From Lysobacteraceae bacterium UBA6001 (GTDB lineage: Bacteria > Pseudomonadota > Gammaproteobacteria > Xanthomonadales > Xanthomonadaceae), in contig DJAN01000302.1 in the NCBI GenBank assembly GCA_002429615.1, positions 1 through 54,273 on the forward strand: a stretch of 54,273 nucleotides of DNA, read 5' to 3'. The notes below the pieces were generated by a model that was given only the letters and a program-made list of their open reading frames with translations, did not search any database and was not told the DNA's origin. Positions 1 to 7,897 of the stretch are shown piece after piece (the stretch's first letter is position 1; each line of letters begins with the position of its first letter). A program made the position numbers and the translations under genes.

Positions 1-1619
1 GCGGCGGGCGTGGCCGGCGCGAAGCGCTCGACCGGCTGCGGCGGCGCGCTGGCGGCGCTGCGCTGCCCGACCAGATGCACCCGGGTTTCCTTTCCGCGGG
101 TCTCCACCTTGCCCGCCACCAGCAGCTCACCGTCAATACGTGCCGGCCGCAGCAGCACGTAGCGATGCGCCCCCTCGTCCAGCACGATGCGGTCCTGCGT
201 GCCGAACAGCATCGGCACCAGCGTGGCAGGCAGTTTCGGCGCGACCTGCCCGTCCGGCATCACGCCGAACACGCCTTCGCGCACCATCGCCAGGTATCCC
301 GCCACCGACCACAGCTGGCGCTGCGAGTTGACCACCGGGCCGCTCAGCTTGCCGTCGTCCACGTGCACGGCCTGGCTGAGCATCTCGTAGTTCTCCATGT
401 TGGAGCCGGCCAGCGCGGCGCCACGCAGGATCGACTCGATCTCCAGCGCGATGCGCGGCGCATCGTCCAGCTGCCGCGCCGCGCGCAGCGCATAGGCGCT
501 GACGAACGGCCAGATCGCGCGGTTGTGGTAGATCGGCTGGTCCGCTTCCTGCGGCCATACCACCGGACTGCCGGCGGCGGTGGCCGGGTAGCCCTGCAGC
601 GCACGCCGCGCCCGCGCGGCCGGGAACACGTCGGCGAGCACGCCCAGCGACAGACCCAGCAGGTCGTACTTGGCTACCGACAGCAGCGCGCCCGGCGTGC
701 CATCCGCGGTACGAGCGCCGGCCGGACCGAGGTAGCTCATGTACTGGCCCACGTCCTCGCGCCAGAAGCGCTGGTCGATCCGCAGGCGCAGCGCGTCCGC
801 CCACTGCGCATATTGCGTCGCGCGTGCATCGCCGTGCCCGCGCGCCAGCGTCTCGGCCAGGCGCAGCGCCTGGTAGTGCAGCACGTTGGTCGACAGCGCG
901 TAGGACTCACCGATGAAGCGCACGTCCTGCGCGGTCCAGTCCGGGTAGGTCTGCTCGCGCCAGTCGAGGAACGAGGTCTCGCCCCGGTACAGGCCCACCG
1001 CCGCATCGAAGGCGTATTGCCGGTCCTGCGCCAGGGTGGCCTGCAACGCCTGCCAGGTATCGGCCGCGAAGGCGTCGTCGTCGAGCAGATGACGCGCGGC
1101 CAGGAACCACACCACGCGGTCGGTGCTGATCGGCCAGCTGCCACCGGAGCCGGTGTCCTGGGCGACGAACAGGCCGGGCGTGTGGCCATCGCGCGCCGGC
1201 GACAGCTTGAAACGCAGCGACTGGCGGGTGCGCTGCGGATCGACCCGCGCCAGCGCCAGGTCGGCGGCGAAGCTCATGTCGCGCGTCCACACATACGGCC
1301 AGCGCGCACCGGTCTGGAAGCATTCGCAGGGCACCGGGCGGCCTTCGTCGAAGGCCGGATCGCGGATCGCCTCGACCCGGTTGGCATCCAGCTCCTGCTG
1401 CGCCAGCGCGAACAGTGCGTCGAACAGCACGCTGCCAGTCTGGCTGCGCAGCGGCTGCGCGGCGATGCGCACGTCCTCGGCGGACGTGTGCAGGATGAAG
1501 CCGCCATCGGCGGCGATATCGGCGCGCGCATGGCGGCCGTCGAATTCCAGGTCCGCCGCAGCTGCGGCCGGACCCGCCACCGTCCCGAGGACGGCGGCCA
1601 GGCAGATCATCTTCAGCAT
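1..1619 (-). CDS. Secreted six-hairpin glycosidase-like protein (3' end beyond window)
   Basis: Reading leftwards from an ATG at 1619, the frame stays open to the window edge, so about 539 codons are visible and the C terminus is missing. The first 22 residues form a signal peptide (MLKMICLAAV, then an Ala-rich end), so the product is exported. The segment WPYVWTRDMSFAADLAL, later WPQEADQPIYHNRAIWPF and SNMENYEMLS are typical of alpha-helical (six-hairpin) toroid glycosidases of the amylo-1,6-glucosidase/glucoamylase type. It is divergent from the GH97 gene and shares its operator region, which suggests alpha-glucan breakdown. A strong GGGAGGGAGG lies about 30 nt before the ATG, directly before an in-frame CTG, so translation may begin slightly upstream. 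The exact substrate is not known. Confidence 0.72.
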   Translation of the reverse strand, partial: MLKMICLAAVLGTVAGPAAAAADLEFDGRHARADIAADGGFILHTSAEDVRIAAQPLRSQTGSVLFDALFALAQQELDANRVEAIRDPAFDEGRPVPCECFQTGARWPYVWTRDMSFAADLALARVDPQRTRQSLRFKLSPARDGHTPGLFVAQDTGSGGSWPISTDRVVWFLAARHLLDDDAFAADTWQALQATLAQDRQYAFDAAVGLYRGETSFLDWREQTYPDWTAQDVRFIGESYALSTNVLHYQALRLAETLARGHGDARATQYAQWADALRLRIDQRFWREDVGQYMSYLGPAGARTADGTPGALLSVAKYDLLGLSLGVLADVFPAARARRALQGYPATAAGSPVVWPQEADQPIYHNRAIWPFVSAYALRAARQLDDAPRIALEIESILRGAALAGSNMENYEMLSQAVHVDDGKLSGPVVNSQRQLWSVAGYLAMVREGVFGVMPDGQVAPKLPATLVPMLFGTQDRIVLDEGAHRYVLLRPARIDGELLVAGKVETRGKETRVHLVGQRSAASAPPQPVERFAPATPA

Positions 1620-1763
1620 CGAAGCGGCAAACCGGTTCGCACCGGCCAGCCTCCCTCCCTCTTTGCCCGCGTTGTGGTGTATGCCGGTAACCCGGCACAC
1701 GCTCGCGGCCCCCTCCCAGGGGCCTGCCACATGGTAGGCATGGCGGCGTGATGCGCGTCCAGC

Positions 1764-1777
1764 TGCATACGTATTCA
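1764..1777. promoter_or_regulatory. LacI-type operator, copy 1
   Basis: TGCATACGTATTCA, a near-perfect palindrome around ATACGTAT with a central CG as in LacI-family operators. It lies between the divergent six-hairpin glycosidase and GH97 genes, 74 bp before the GH97 ATG. The same 14-mer recurs exactly at 9605-9618 and in reverse orientation at 4118-4131. That it binds a LacI-family maltose-type regulator is an inference. Confidence 0.7.
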
Positions 1778-1851
1778 TGGCCCGCGGCGCGGTGCGGGCG
1801 GCCGCCGTCGCTATAGTCCCGGGCAGTCACGCGGCCGCCTTGGGAGGGGAA

Positions 1852-3906
1852 ATGCCGTCGTTGTTCCTGTCACGTCGCCTGTCGTGCGCGTTGTTCGTCC
1901 TGTTCGCCGCCACCTGCGGCATCATCCCGGCGCGCGCCGAACCCGCGACCGTCGCCAGCGTCGAGTCGCCCGGCAAGGTGCTGCGCGTGGCGTTGGACCT
2001 GGACGGCGGCCAACCCAGCTACCGCGTCGAGCGCTTCGGCGAGCCGGTGGTCGGCCGCTCGAAGCTGGGTTTCCAGCTGCGCGACGGCCGCCTCGATCGC
2101 GACCTCGCCGTGCTGTCGCAGCAGACCCGCAGCGTCGATGAGACCTGGGAACAGCCCTGGGGCGAACGCCGCTTCATCCGCAACCACTACAACGAACTGG
2201 TGGTGCACCTGGCCGAGCGCGGCGGTGCCAAGCGCCGCCTGGACGTGGTGTTCCGCGTCTACGACGACGGTCTGGGCTTCCGCTACCACTTCCCGGAACA
2301 GCCCGGGATGCGCGAGGCGATCATCGACGACGAGCTGACCGAGTTCGATATCGCCCCGCAATCGACTGCCTGGTGGATTCCCGCCGGCGAGCCGATCCAC
2401 TACGAATACCTGTACCGGCGCACGCCGCTGGATGAAGTCCCGCTGGCGCACACGCCGATCACCCTGCGCAGCCGCGATGGCCTGCACGTGTCGATCCACG
2501 AAGCCGCGCTGGTCGACTACGCCGGCATGTGGCTGCGGCGCACCGAGGGCCAGCGCCTGCGCGCGCAGCTCTCTCCCGCCGCCGAAGGCTGGAAGGTGCG
2601 GCGCACCCTGCCCTTCGACACGCCGTGGCGCACGCTGCAGATCAGCGACCATGCCGGCGGACTGGTCGAGTCGAACCTGATCCTCAACCTCAACGAGCCC
2701 AACAAGCTCGGTGATGTCGGCTGGGTGAAGCCCGCCAAGTATCTCGGGGTGTGGTGGTCGATGCACCTGAACCAGGAAACCTGGGCGACCGGGCCGAAGC
2801 ACGCGGCGACCACCAAGAACACCAAGCGCTACATCGACTTCGCCGCCGCGCACGGCTTCCGCGGGGTGCTGGTGGAGGGTTGGAACCCGGGCTGGGATGG
2901 CGACTGGGTCGGCAACGGCAACGGCTTCGACTTCACCCGGCCGACGCCGGATTTCGACATCGAGGCGCTGTCGGCCTATGGCGCGCGCAAGGGCGTGCAT
3001 CTCATCGGACACCATGAAACCGGCTGCGCGATCGATCATTACGAAGACCAGCTCGGCGCCGCGCTCGACCTGTATGCGCGCCTGGGCGTGGATGCGGTCA
3101 AGACCGGCTATGTGTGCGATGACGGCCAGGTGGAGCGCCGCAACCCCGCCGGTGGCCCGCCGCTGCGCGAATGGCACGACGGCCAGTTCATGGCCGAACA
3201 TCATCTGAAGGTGGTGCAGGAAGCGGCGGCGCGCCATATCGCGGTCAACGCGCACGAGCCGATCAAGGACACCGGCCTGCGCCGCACCTATCCGAACTGG
3301 ATGTCGCGCGAAGGCGCGCGTGGCATGGAATACAACGCATGGGGCCAGCCGCCGAACCCACCGGAGCACGAGGTCAACCTGGTGTTCACGCGTCTGCTGG
3401 CCGGGCCGATGGACTACACGCCGGGCATCGTGAGCCTGGTGGGGCGCAACGGGCAGAAGATACCCAGCACGCTGGCCCGCCAGCTGGCGCTGTACGTGAC
3501 CCTGTACAGCCCGCTGCAGATGGCGGCCGACCTGCCGGAGCACTATGAGCAGCACCGCGATGCGTTCCGCTTCATCGAGGACGTGGCGGTGGACTGGGAC
3601 GAGACGCGGGTGCTGGATGGCGAGGTGGGCGACTACGTCACCATCGCGCGTAAGGACCGGCACAGCCGTGACTGGTTCCTGGGCAGCATCACCGACGAGC
3701 ATGGCCGGGTGTTGCCGGTATCCCTTTCTTTCCTGGAACCGGGCGTGCGCTATCGCGCGGAGATATACCGGGACGGCGACGGTGCGGACTTCCGCAGCAA
3801 TCCGTTCGCCTTCGTGCGCGAGACGCGCGAAGTGGGAAGCGGCGACATGCTGGAACTGAAGCTGGCCCCGGGCGGCGGCGAAGCGGTGCGCTTCACCCCT
3901 TTGTAG
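1852..3906 (+). CDS. GH97 alpha-glucosidase (SusB-like, inverting type)
   Basis: A secreted or periplasmic glycoside hydrolase of 684 aa that should release glucose from the non-reducing end of maltodextrins. The ATG at 1852 is chosen because GGGAGGGG precedes it and a signal peptide follows directly (hydrophobic LSCALFVLFAA, cleavage near ARA-EP); an in-frame upstream start would spoil both. The GH97 barrel shows HHET (E389), NAHEP (E469) and SREGARGMEYNAWG (E487, E493). Their spacing matches the catalytic and calcium-binding glutamates of Bacteroides SusB. Where retaining GH97 enzymes carry an aspartate nucleophile this protein has AVKTGYV, so the inverting mechanism is favoured. The TAG stop codon lies inside a REP-like repeat. 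The TonB-dependent receptor follows in the same direction. Confidence 0.9.
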   Translation: MPSLFLSRRLSCALFVLFAATCGIIPARAEPATVASVESPGKVLRVALDLDGGQPSYRVERFGEPVVGRSKLGFQLRDGRLDRDLAVLSQQTRSVDETWEQPWGERRFIRNHYNELVVHLAERGGAKRRLDVVFRVYDDGLGFRYHFPEQPGMREAIIDDELTEFDIAPQSTAWWIPAGEPIHYEYLYRRTPLDEVPLAHTPITLRSRDGLHVSIHEAALVDYAGMWLRRTEGQRLRAQLSPAAEGWKVRRTLPFDTPWRTLQISDHAGGLVESNLILNLNEPNKLGDVGWVKPAKYLGVWWSMHLNQETWATGPKHAATTKNTKRYIDFAAAHGFRGVLVEGWNPGWDGDWVGNGNGFDFTRPTPDFDIEALSAYGARKGVHLIGHHETGCAIDHYEDQLGAALDLYARLGVDAVKTGYVCDDGQVERRNPAGGPPLREWHDGQFMAEHHLKVVQEAAARHIAVNAHEPIKDTGLRRTYPNWMSREGARGMEYNAWGQPPNPPEHEVNLVFTRLLAGPMDYTPGIVSLVGRNGQKIPSTLARQLALYVTLYSPLQMAADLPEHYEQHRDAFRFIEDVAVDWDETRVLDGEVGDYVTIARKDRHSRDWFLGSITDEHGRVLPVSLSFLEPGVRYRAEIYRDGDGADFRSNPFAFVRETREVGSGDMLELKLAPGGGEAVRFTPL

Positions 3907-3925
3907 GAGCGGCTTCAGCCGCGAC
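3901..3925 (+). repeat. REP-like palindromic repeat, copy 1
   Basis: Copy of the TGTAGGAGCGGCTTCAGCCG family that starts within the last codons of the GH97 gene and supplies its TAG stop. GCGGCT/AGCCGC forms the short stem. Further copies lie at 3979-4003, 4023-4046 (inverted) and 54251-54273. Confidence 0.85.
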
Positions 3926-3978
3926 CGCCATGTGCCAGATCACGTCTCGGCTCGTCGGGGCTAAAAGCGTGAACCTGA

Positions 3979-4046
3979 TTGTAGGAGCGGCTTCAGCCGC
4001 GACTGCCATCCGTCAGATCGCGGTCGCGGCTGAAGCCGCTCCTACA
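3979..4046. repeat. Inverted pair of REP-like repeats (BIME-like)
   Basis: Two copies of the same repeat face each other: forward at 3979-4003 and reverse at 4023-4046, about 19 bp apart. The pair can form a long hairpin. It lies between GH97 and the TonB-dependent receptor and could act as a terminator or mRNA-stability element; that role is inferred. Such pairs in this bacterial group are usually mobilised by RAYT (TnpA-REP) transposases, none of which is encoded in the window. Confidence 0.8.
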
Positions 4047-4090
4047 CATGGGTGTGGAGAGCGCATGGGTGTGGGGAGCACATGGGTTGG
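4047..4090. repeat. 17-bp tandem repeat, about 2.5 copies
   Basis: CATGGGTGTGGAGAGCG (4047-4063) is followed by CATGGGTGTGGGGAGCA (4064-4080) and a partial CATGGGTTGG (4081-4090). It lies between the REP pair and the operators of the TonB-dependent receptor gene. No function is apparent. Confidence 0.75.
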
Positions 4091-4101
4091 AATCGATTCC
4101 A
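4088..4101. promoter_or_regulatory. Perfect 14-bp palindrome, possible second operator
   Basis: TGGAATCGATTCCA is a perfect palindrome with a central CG, the layout of LacI-family operators, but its sequence differs from the TGCATACGTATTCA sites. It lies 16 bp before the 4118-4131 operator. It may let a second regulator control the TonB-dependent receptor; this is inference. Confidence 0.45.
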
Positions 4102-4117
4102 CCCCCATGACCCGCAT

Positions 4118-4131
4118 TGAATACGTATGCA
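4118..4131. promoter_or_regulatory. LacI-type operator, copy 2
   Basis: TGAATACGTATGCA is the exact reverse complement of the 14-mers at 1764 and 9605. It lies 126 bp before the ATG of the TonB-dependent receptor, a suitable place for repression relieved by maltose or a maltodextrin. Confidence 0.7.
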
Positions 4132-4257
4132 GAAATATTCATACGCGCGACACACTGCCTACCATTACCCACAGTCGCGCACCGACCCGGTTGCGACGCG
4201 CCACCCGCCCGCGGGGGCGACACAATTCGAAATGACAACATTACCTGGGAGGGGAAA

Positions 4258-7014
4258 ATGTTGAACCACAAGCACAGCGCGCTGAGCATCGCGCTGGCCG
4301 CCGCCATGATGCCCATGCTGGCCGCGGCGCAGTCCGCCGATCCGGCCACCGAAGACACCCAGCCCCAGCAGTCGGGCGACGTCACCAACCTGGACACCGT
4401 CGAAGTCACCGGCATCCGCCGCGGCATCGAGAGCGCCATCGCGGTCAAGCGCGATTCCACCTCGGTGGTCGAGGCGATCTCCGCCGAAGACATCGGCAAG
4501 CTGCCCGACATCTCCATCGCCGAGTCGCTGTCGCGCCTGCCGGGCCTGTCGGCCCAGCGCGTCGCCGGTCGCGCCCAGGTGATCAGCGTGCGCGGCCTGT
4601 CGCCCGACTTCGCCACCACCCTGCTCAACGGCCGCGAGGTCGTCAGCACCGGTGACAACCGCAGCGTCGAGTTCGACCAGTACCCGGCCGAGCTGATGAA
4701 CGGCGTCACCGTGTACAAGACCCCGGACGCCGGCCTGGTCGGCCAGGGCCTGTCGGGCACCATCGACATGCAGACCGTGCGTCCGCTGAGCTTCAGCGAG
4801 CGCGTCATCACCGTCGGCGGCCACTTCCAGAACAACTCGCTCGGCAAGGCGGCCAACGTCGACCCGAACGGCAACCGCTTCAACGCCAGCTACATCGACC
4901 AGTTCGCCGACAAGACCTGGGGCATCTCGATCGGCTACGCGCACACCGACACGCCGATCCAGGAAAACCAGGTCGGCCTGTACGAGCCGTGGAGCACCGA
5001 GAACACCGACCAGGGCTACCGCCCCGGCGTGCCGGCCGGCACCTACTACTCCGACGGCATCAAGGCGCTGCGCCGTACCGGCAACGCCAAGCGCGACGCG
5101 TTCATGGCCACCGTGCAGTTCCGTCCGTCCAACGCCTGGACCAGCACCCTCGACGCCTTCCACACCAAGGCCGAGCAGATCGACACCGCCAACCAGTTCG
5201 AGGTCAACCTCAGCAACTACAACGGCGGTTACACCCCGGGCCTGAACGTCACCGACGTGCAGGTCAACGACAACGGCACCATGACCGGCGGCACCGCCAG
5301 CGGCGTGTATCCGTTGGTGCGCGGCATGTACAACAAGCGCGAGGACAAGATCGACGCGTTTGGCTGGAACAACGAGTTCACCACCAACTCGGGCATCCGC
5401 ATCAACGCCGATGTCAGCTACTCCAAGGCCACCCGCGACGAGCTGAACCTGGAGAACAACACCCAGCTGACCCCGATGCCGCAGCTCGATACGGTCGGCC
5501 TGACCTATCACAGCAACGACTTCTCGCAGCTGGTGCCGGGCCGCGACTATTCCGACCCGAGCGCGCTGTACCTGACCAACACCATCTACGGCTCCGGCTA
5601 CGGCAAGGTGCCGAGCGTGGAAGACCGCCTGAAGGGTGCGCGCCTGCAGGCCAGCTTCCCGCTGTCGCTGGGCTGGTTCTCCGACCTGGACGTCGGCGTG
5701 AACTACGCCGACCGCGAGAAGCACAAGGAACAGCCGGAAGGCAACATCCTGCTCGGCGACCAGGGCGACACCGCCATCGCCAGCGACCTGCAGTACAGCC
5801 CGGTCAACCTCGGCTTCGCCGGCGTCGGCTACATCCCGGCCTGGAACGTGCCGGCCGCGGTCGACCGCTACATGATCTTCGAGCCGGTGGATGACCTGTC
5901 CTACCTGGTGTCGAAGGCGTGGACGGTGAACGAGAAGATCACCACCGCGTGGCTGAAGGCCAACCTGGACACCGAACTGGGCGACAACGTCACCCTGCGC
6001 GGCAACATCGGCGTGCAGATGCAGCACACCGACCAGTCGTCCAATGCCAACTACTGGGACAGCACGCAGCCGGCCGGCAATGAAGTGCAGCCGTACGAGG
6101 CGGGCAAGACCTACAACGACTGGCTGCCGAGCATGAACCTGGTGTTCGGCTTCGCGCACGACCAGACCCTGCGCTTCGCCGCGGCCAAGCAGGTTGCGCG
6201 TCCGCGCGTGGACCAGATGCGCGCCTCGCTGGAATTCGGCGTGGATACCGCCACCGGCAAGCCGGGCGCCAGCGGCGGCAACCCGCTGCTCGACCCGTGG
6301 CGTGCCAACGCGCTCGACCTGTCCTACGAGAAGTACTTCGGCGAGAAGGCCTACGTGGCCGCGGCGATCTTCTACAAGGACCTGAAGAGCTACATCTACA
6401 CCCAGAGCCGCGACGACTACGACTTCTCCGCGTTCGTGGCCGACTACGTCCCGCCGCCGGGCGGCGCCCCGGCGCAGACCACCGGCACGTTCACCGCGCC
6501 GGAGAATGGCAACGGCGGCACACTGCGTGGCCTGGAGCTGACCGCTTCGCTGCCGCTGGACATGCTGTGGTCGCCGCTGCAGGGCTTCGGCCTGCAGGCC
6601 AGCGCCACCTTCAACGACAGCGACGTGAAGATCCGCGACCCGGAAAGCGCGTCGAGCGTGGGTAGCGGCGAGATCAGCCTGCCGGGTCTGTCCGACCGCG
6701 TGTACAACTTCACCGCCTACTACGAGAACAAGGGCTTCGAGGCCCGCGTGAGCCAGCGTCGCCGATCGGACTTCATCGGCGAGATCGGCAACTTCAACGG
6801 CAACCGCACGCTGCGTTACGTGGTCGGCGAGAGCGTCACCGACGCGCAGGTCAGCTACAGCTTCGGCGATTCGCTGGAAGGCCTGAGCATCCTGCTGCAG
6901 GTGAGCAACCTCACCAACGCGCCGTACCGCACCTATGCCGGCACGAAGGACCGCCCGCTGGAATACATCGAGTGGGGCCGCACCTACCTGATGGGCGTGA
7001 CGTACAAGTTCTGA
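4258..7014 (+). CDS. TonB-dependent receptor of the alpha-glucan locus
   Basis: Outer-membrane receptor of 918 aa that should import maltodextrins using TonB energy. The ATG at 4258 follows a strong GGGAGGGG and begins a signal peptide ending near LAAAQS. A TonB-box-like segment DTVEVTGIRRGI (about residues 45-56) precedes the plug domain (SVVEAISAEDIGKLPD, then SVRGLSPDFATTLLNGREV). The remaining roughly 700 residues are strand-rich barrel ending in aromatic GVTYKF, the outer-membrane insertion signal. The plug wording is typical of the TonB-Xanth-Caul class (TIGR01782). The substrate is inferred from the neighbouring alpha-glucosidases and the shared operator, not from the protein itself. 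A clear intrinsic terminator follows the stop codon. Confidence 0.92.
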   Translation: MLNHKHSALSIALAAAMMPMLAAAQSADPATEDTQPQQSGDVTNLDTVEVTGIRRGIESAIAVKRDSTSVVEAISAEDIGKLPDISIAESLSRLPGLSAQRVAGRAQVISVRGLSPDFATTLLNGREVVSTGDNRSVEFDQYPAELMNGVTVYKTPDAGLVGQGLSGTIDMQTVRPLSFSERVITVGGHFQNNSLGKAANVDPNGNRFNASYIDQFADKTWGISIGYAHTDTPIQENQVGLYEPWSTENTDQGYRPGVPAGTYYSDGIKALRRTGNAKRDAFMATVQFRPSNAWTSTLDAFHTKAEQIDTANQFEVNLSNYNGGYTPGLNVTDVQVNDNGTMTGGTASGVYPLVRGMYNKREDKIDAFGWNNEFTTNSGIRINADVSYSKATRDELNLENNTQLTPMPQLDTVGLTYHSNDFSQLVPGRDYSDPSALYLTNTIYGSGYGKVPSVEDRLKGARLQASFPLSLGWFSDLDVGVNYADREKHKEQPEGNILLGDQGDTAIASDLQYSPVNLGFAGVGYIPAWNVPAAVDRYMIFEPVDDLSYLVSKAWTVNEKITTAWLKANLDTELGDNVTLRGNIGVQMQHTDQSSNANYWDSTQPAGNEVQPYEAGKTYNDWLPSMNLVFGFAHDQTLRFAAAKQVARPRVDQMRASLEFGVDTATGKPGASGGNPLLDPWRANALDLSYEKYFGEKAYVAAAIFYKDLKSYIYTQSRDDYDFSAFVADYVPPPGGAPAQTTGTFTAPENGNGGTLRGLELTASLPLDMLWSPLQGFGLQASATFNDSDVKIRDPESASSVGSGEISLPGLSDRVYNFTAYYENKGFEARVSQRRRSDFIGEIGNFNGNRTLRYVVGESVTDAQVSYSFGDSLEGLSILLQVSNLTNAPYRTYAGTKDRPLEYIEWGRTYLMGVTYKF

Positions 7015-7039
7015 CCCCCCCAAAGGCGCAGAAAAGAAG

Positions 7040-7070
7040 GGCCCGCTGCTTCGGCAGCGGGCTTTTTCTT
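7040..7070 (+). terminator. Intrinsic terminator after the TonB-dependent receptor
   Basis: A perfect 9-bp stem, GCCCGCTGC (7041-7049) and GCAGCGGGC (7054-7062), closed by a TTCG tetraloop and followed by TTTTTCTTT. It lies 26 nt after the receptor stop codon. An A-rich run before the stem might let it also stop transcription of the opposing LysR remnant. Confidence 0.9.
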
Positions 7071-7073
7071 TGC

Positions 7074-7841
7074 TCAGTCGCCCGGTGCGGGCGGACAGCA
7101 CACGATCCGCGACAGATAAGGCCGCGCCGCCAGCCGCGCCGCCGCCGCTTCGCCACGCAGCCACTCGCGGAAGCGCACGATCTTGTCCGCGTGGCAGCGC
7201 TTGACCGGCACGGTGAACCAGAACGCGCTGCCATCGGACGCCACGAAGGTATGCGCCGGCACCAGCGCGCCGCTGCGCAGTTCCTGCTCGAACAGCACCG
7301 GCGAAGCCATCACCACGCCCTGCCCGGCCACCGCCGCGGCAATGTCCAGATGCTCGCCCGACAAGGGGGCACCCAGCTTGTTCGACAGGTCCGCCTGCGG
7401 ATAGCCACGCGCGCGGTACCAGCGCCGCCAGTCTTCCTGCCGTCCCAGCAGCGGCACGTCGAACGCCTGCGCGGGGTCCTCGATCACGACCGCCGCCCGG
7501 CGCAGCGCGGGGGCGCACAGTGGCACGGACAGGCTGGGGAACAACTCGACCGAATGCAGGCCGCGCCAGCGCCCGTGCACCTTGCGGATCGCCGCGTCGA
7601 AGCGGCCTCCGGCCAGGTCCTGGACCGCGGACGACAGCTCCACCTCCACGACCAGGTGCGGGTTGTCGGCGCGGAAGCGCCCCAGGCGGGGCGCGAGCCA
7701 GCTGCTGCCCAGGCTGGGCAGCGTGGTCAGGCTGAGCCGGGCATGCCCATCATCGGCAGGCCCGCGGCCGCCCGCCGCGCCCTGCTGGCGAGGACGCGGA
7801 GCAACGCGTGCGATATCCGGGGCGGGAACGCCGATTCTCAC
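7074..7841 (-). pseudogene. 5'-truncated LysR-family regulator (effector domain only)
   Basis: The frame codes for 255 aa, of which about residues 36-250 match a GcvA-type LysR substrate-binding domain. It begins where that domain normally begins (ARLSLTTLPSLGSSWLAPRL) and continues with GRFDAAIR and VAGQGVVMASPVLFEQEL. The winged-helix DNA-binding domain and linker helix, about 90 residues in a normal protein, are absent. Only 56 bp separate the first possible ATG from the end of the GH13 gene, so there is no space for them. The first 35 residues are low-complexity and look non-native. The simplest reading is that the 5' half was deleted when the GH13 gene became its neighbour. A functional protein of the effector domain alone cannot be excluded. 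Confidence 0.72.
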
Positions 7842-7897
7842 TGCGGCGGGGCCTGGTCAGCGAAAGCCGGATGGTAACGCCCCTCAAGGCGCGGTGG

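Noticed and set aside
4165..7518. Long minus-strand frame opposite the first TonB-dependent receptor
   Set aside because: Low-complexity antisense frame that also runs across the terminator at 7040-7070.
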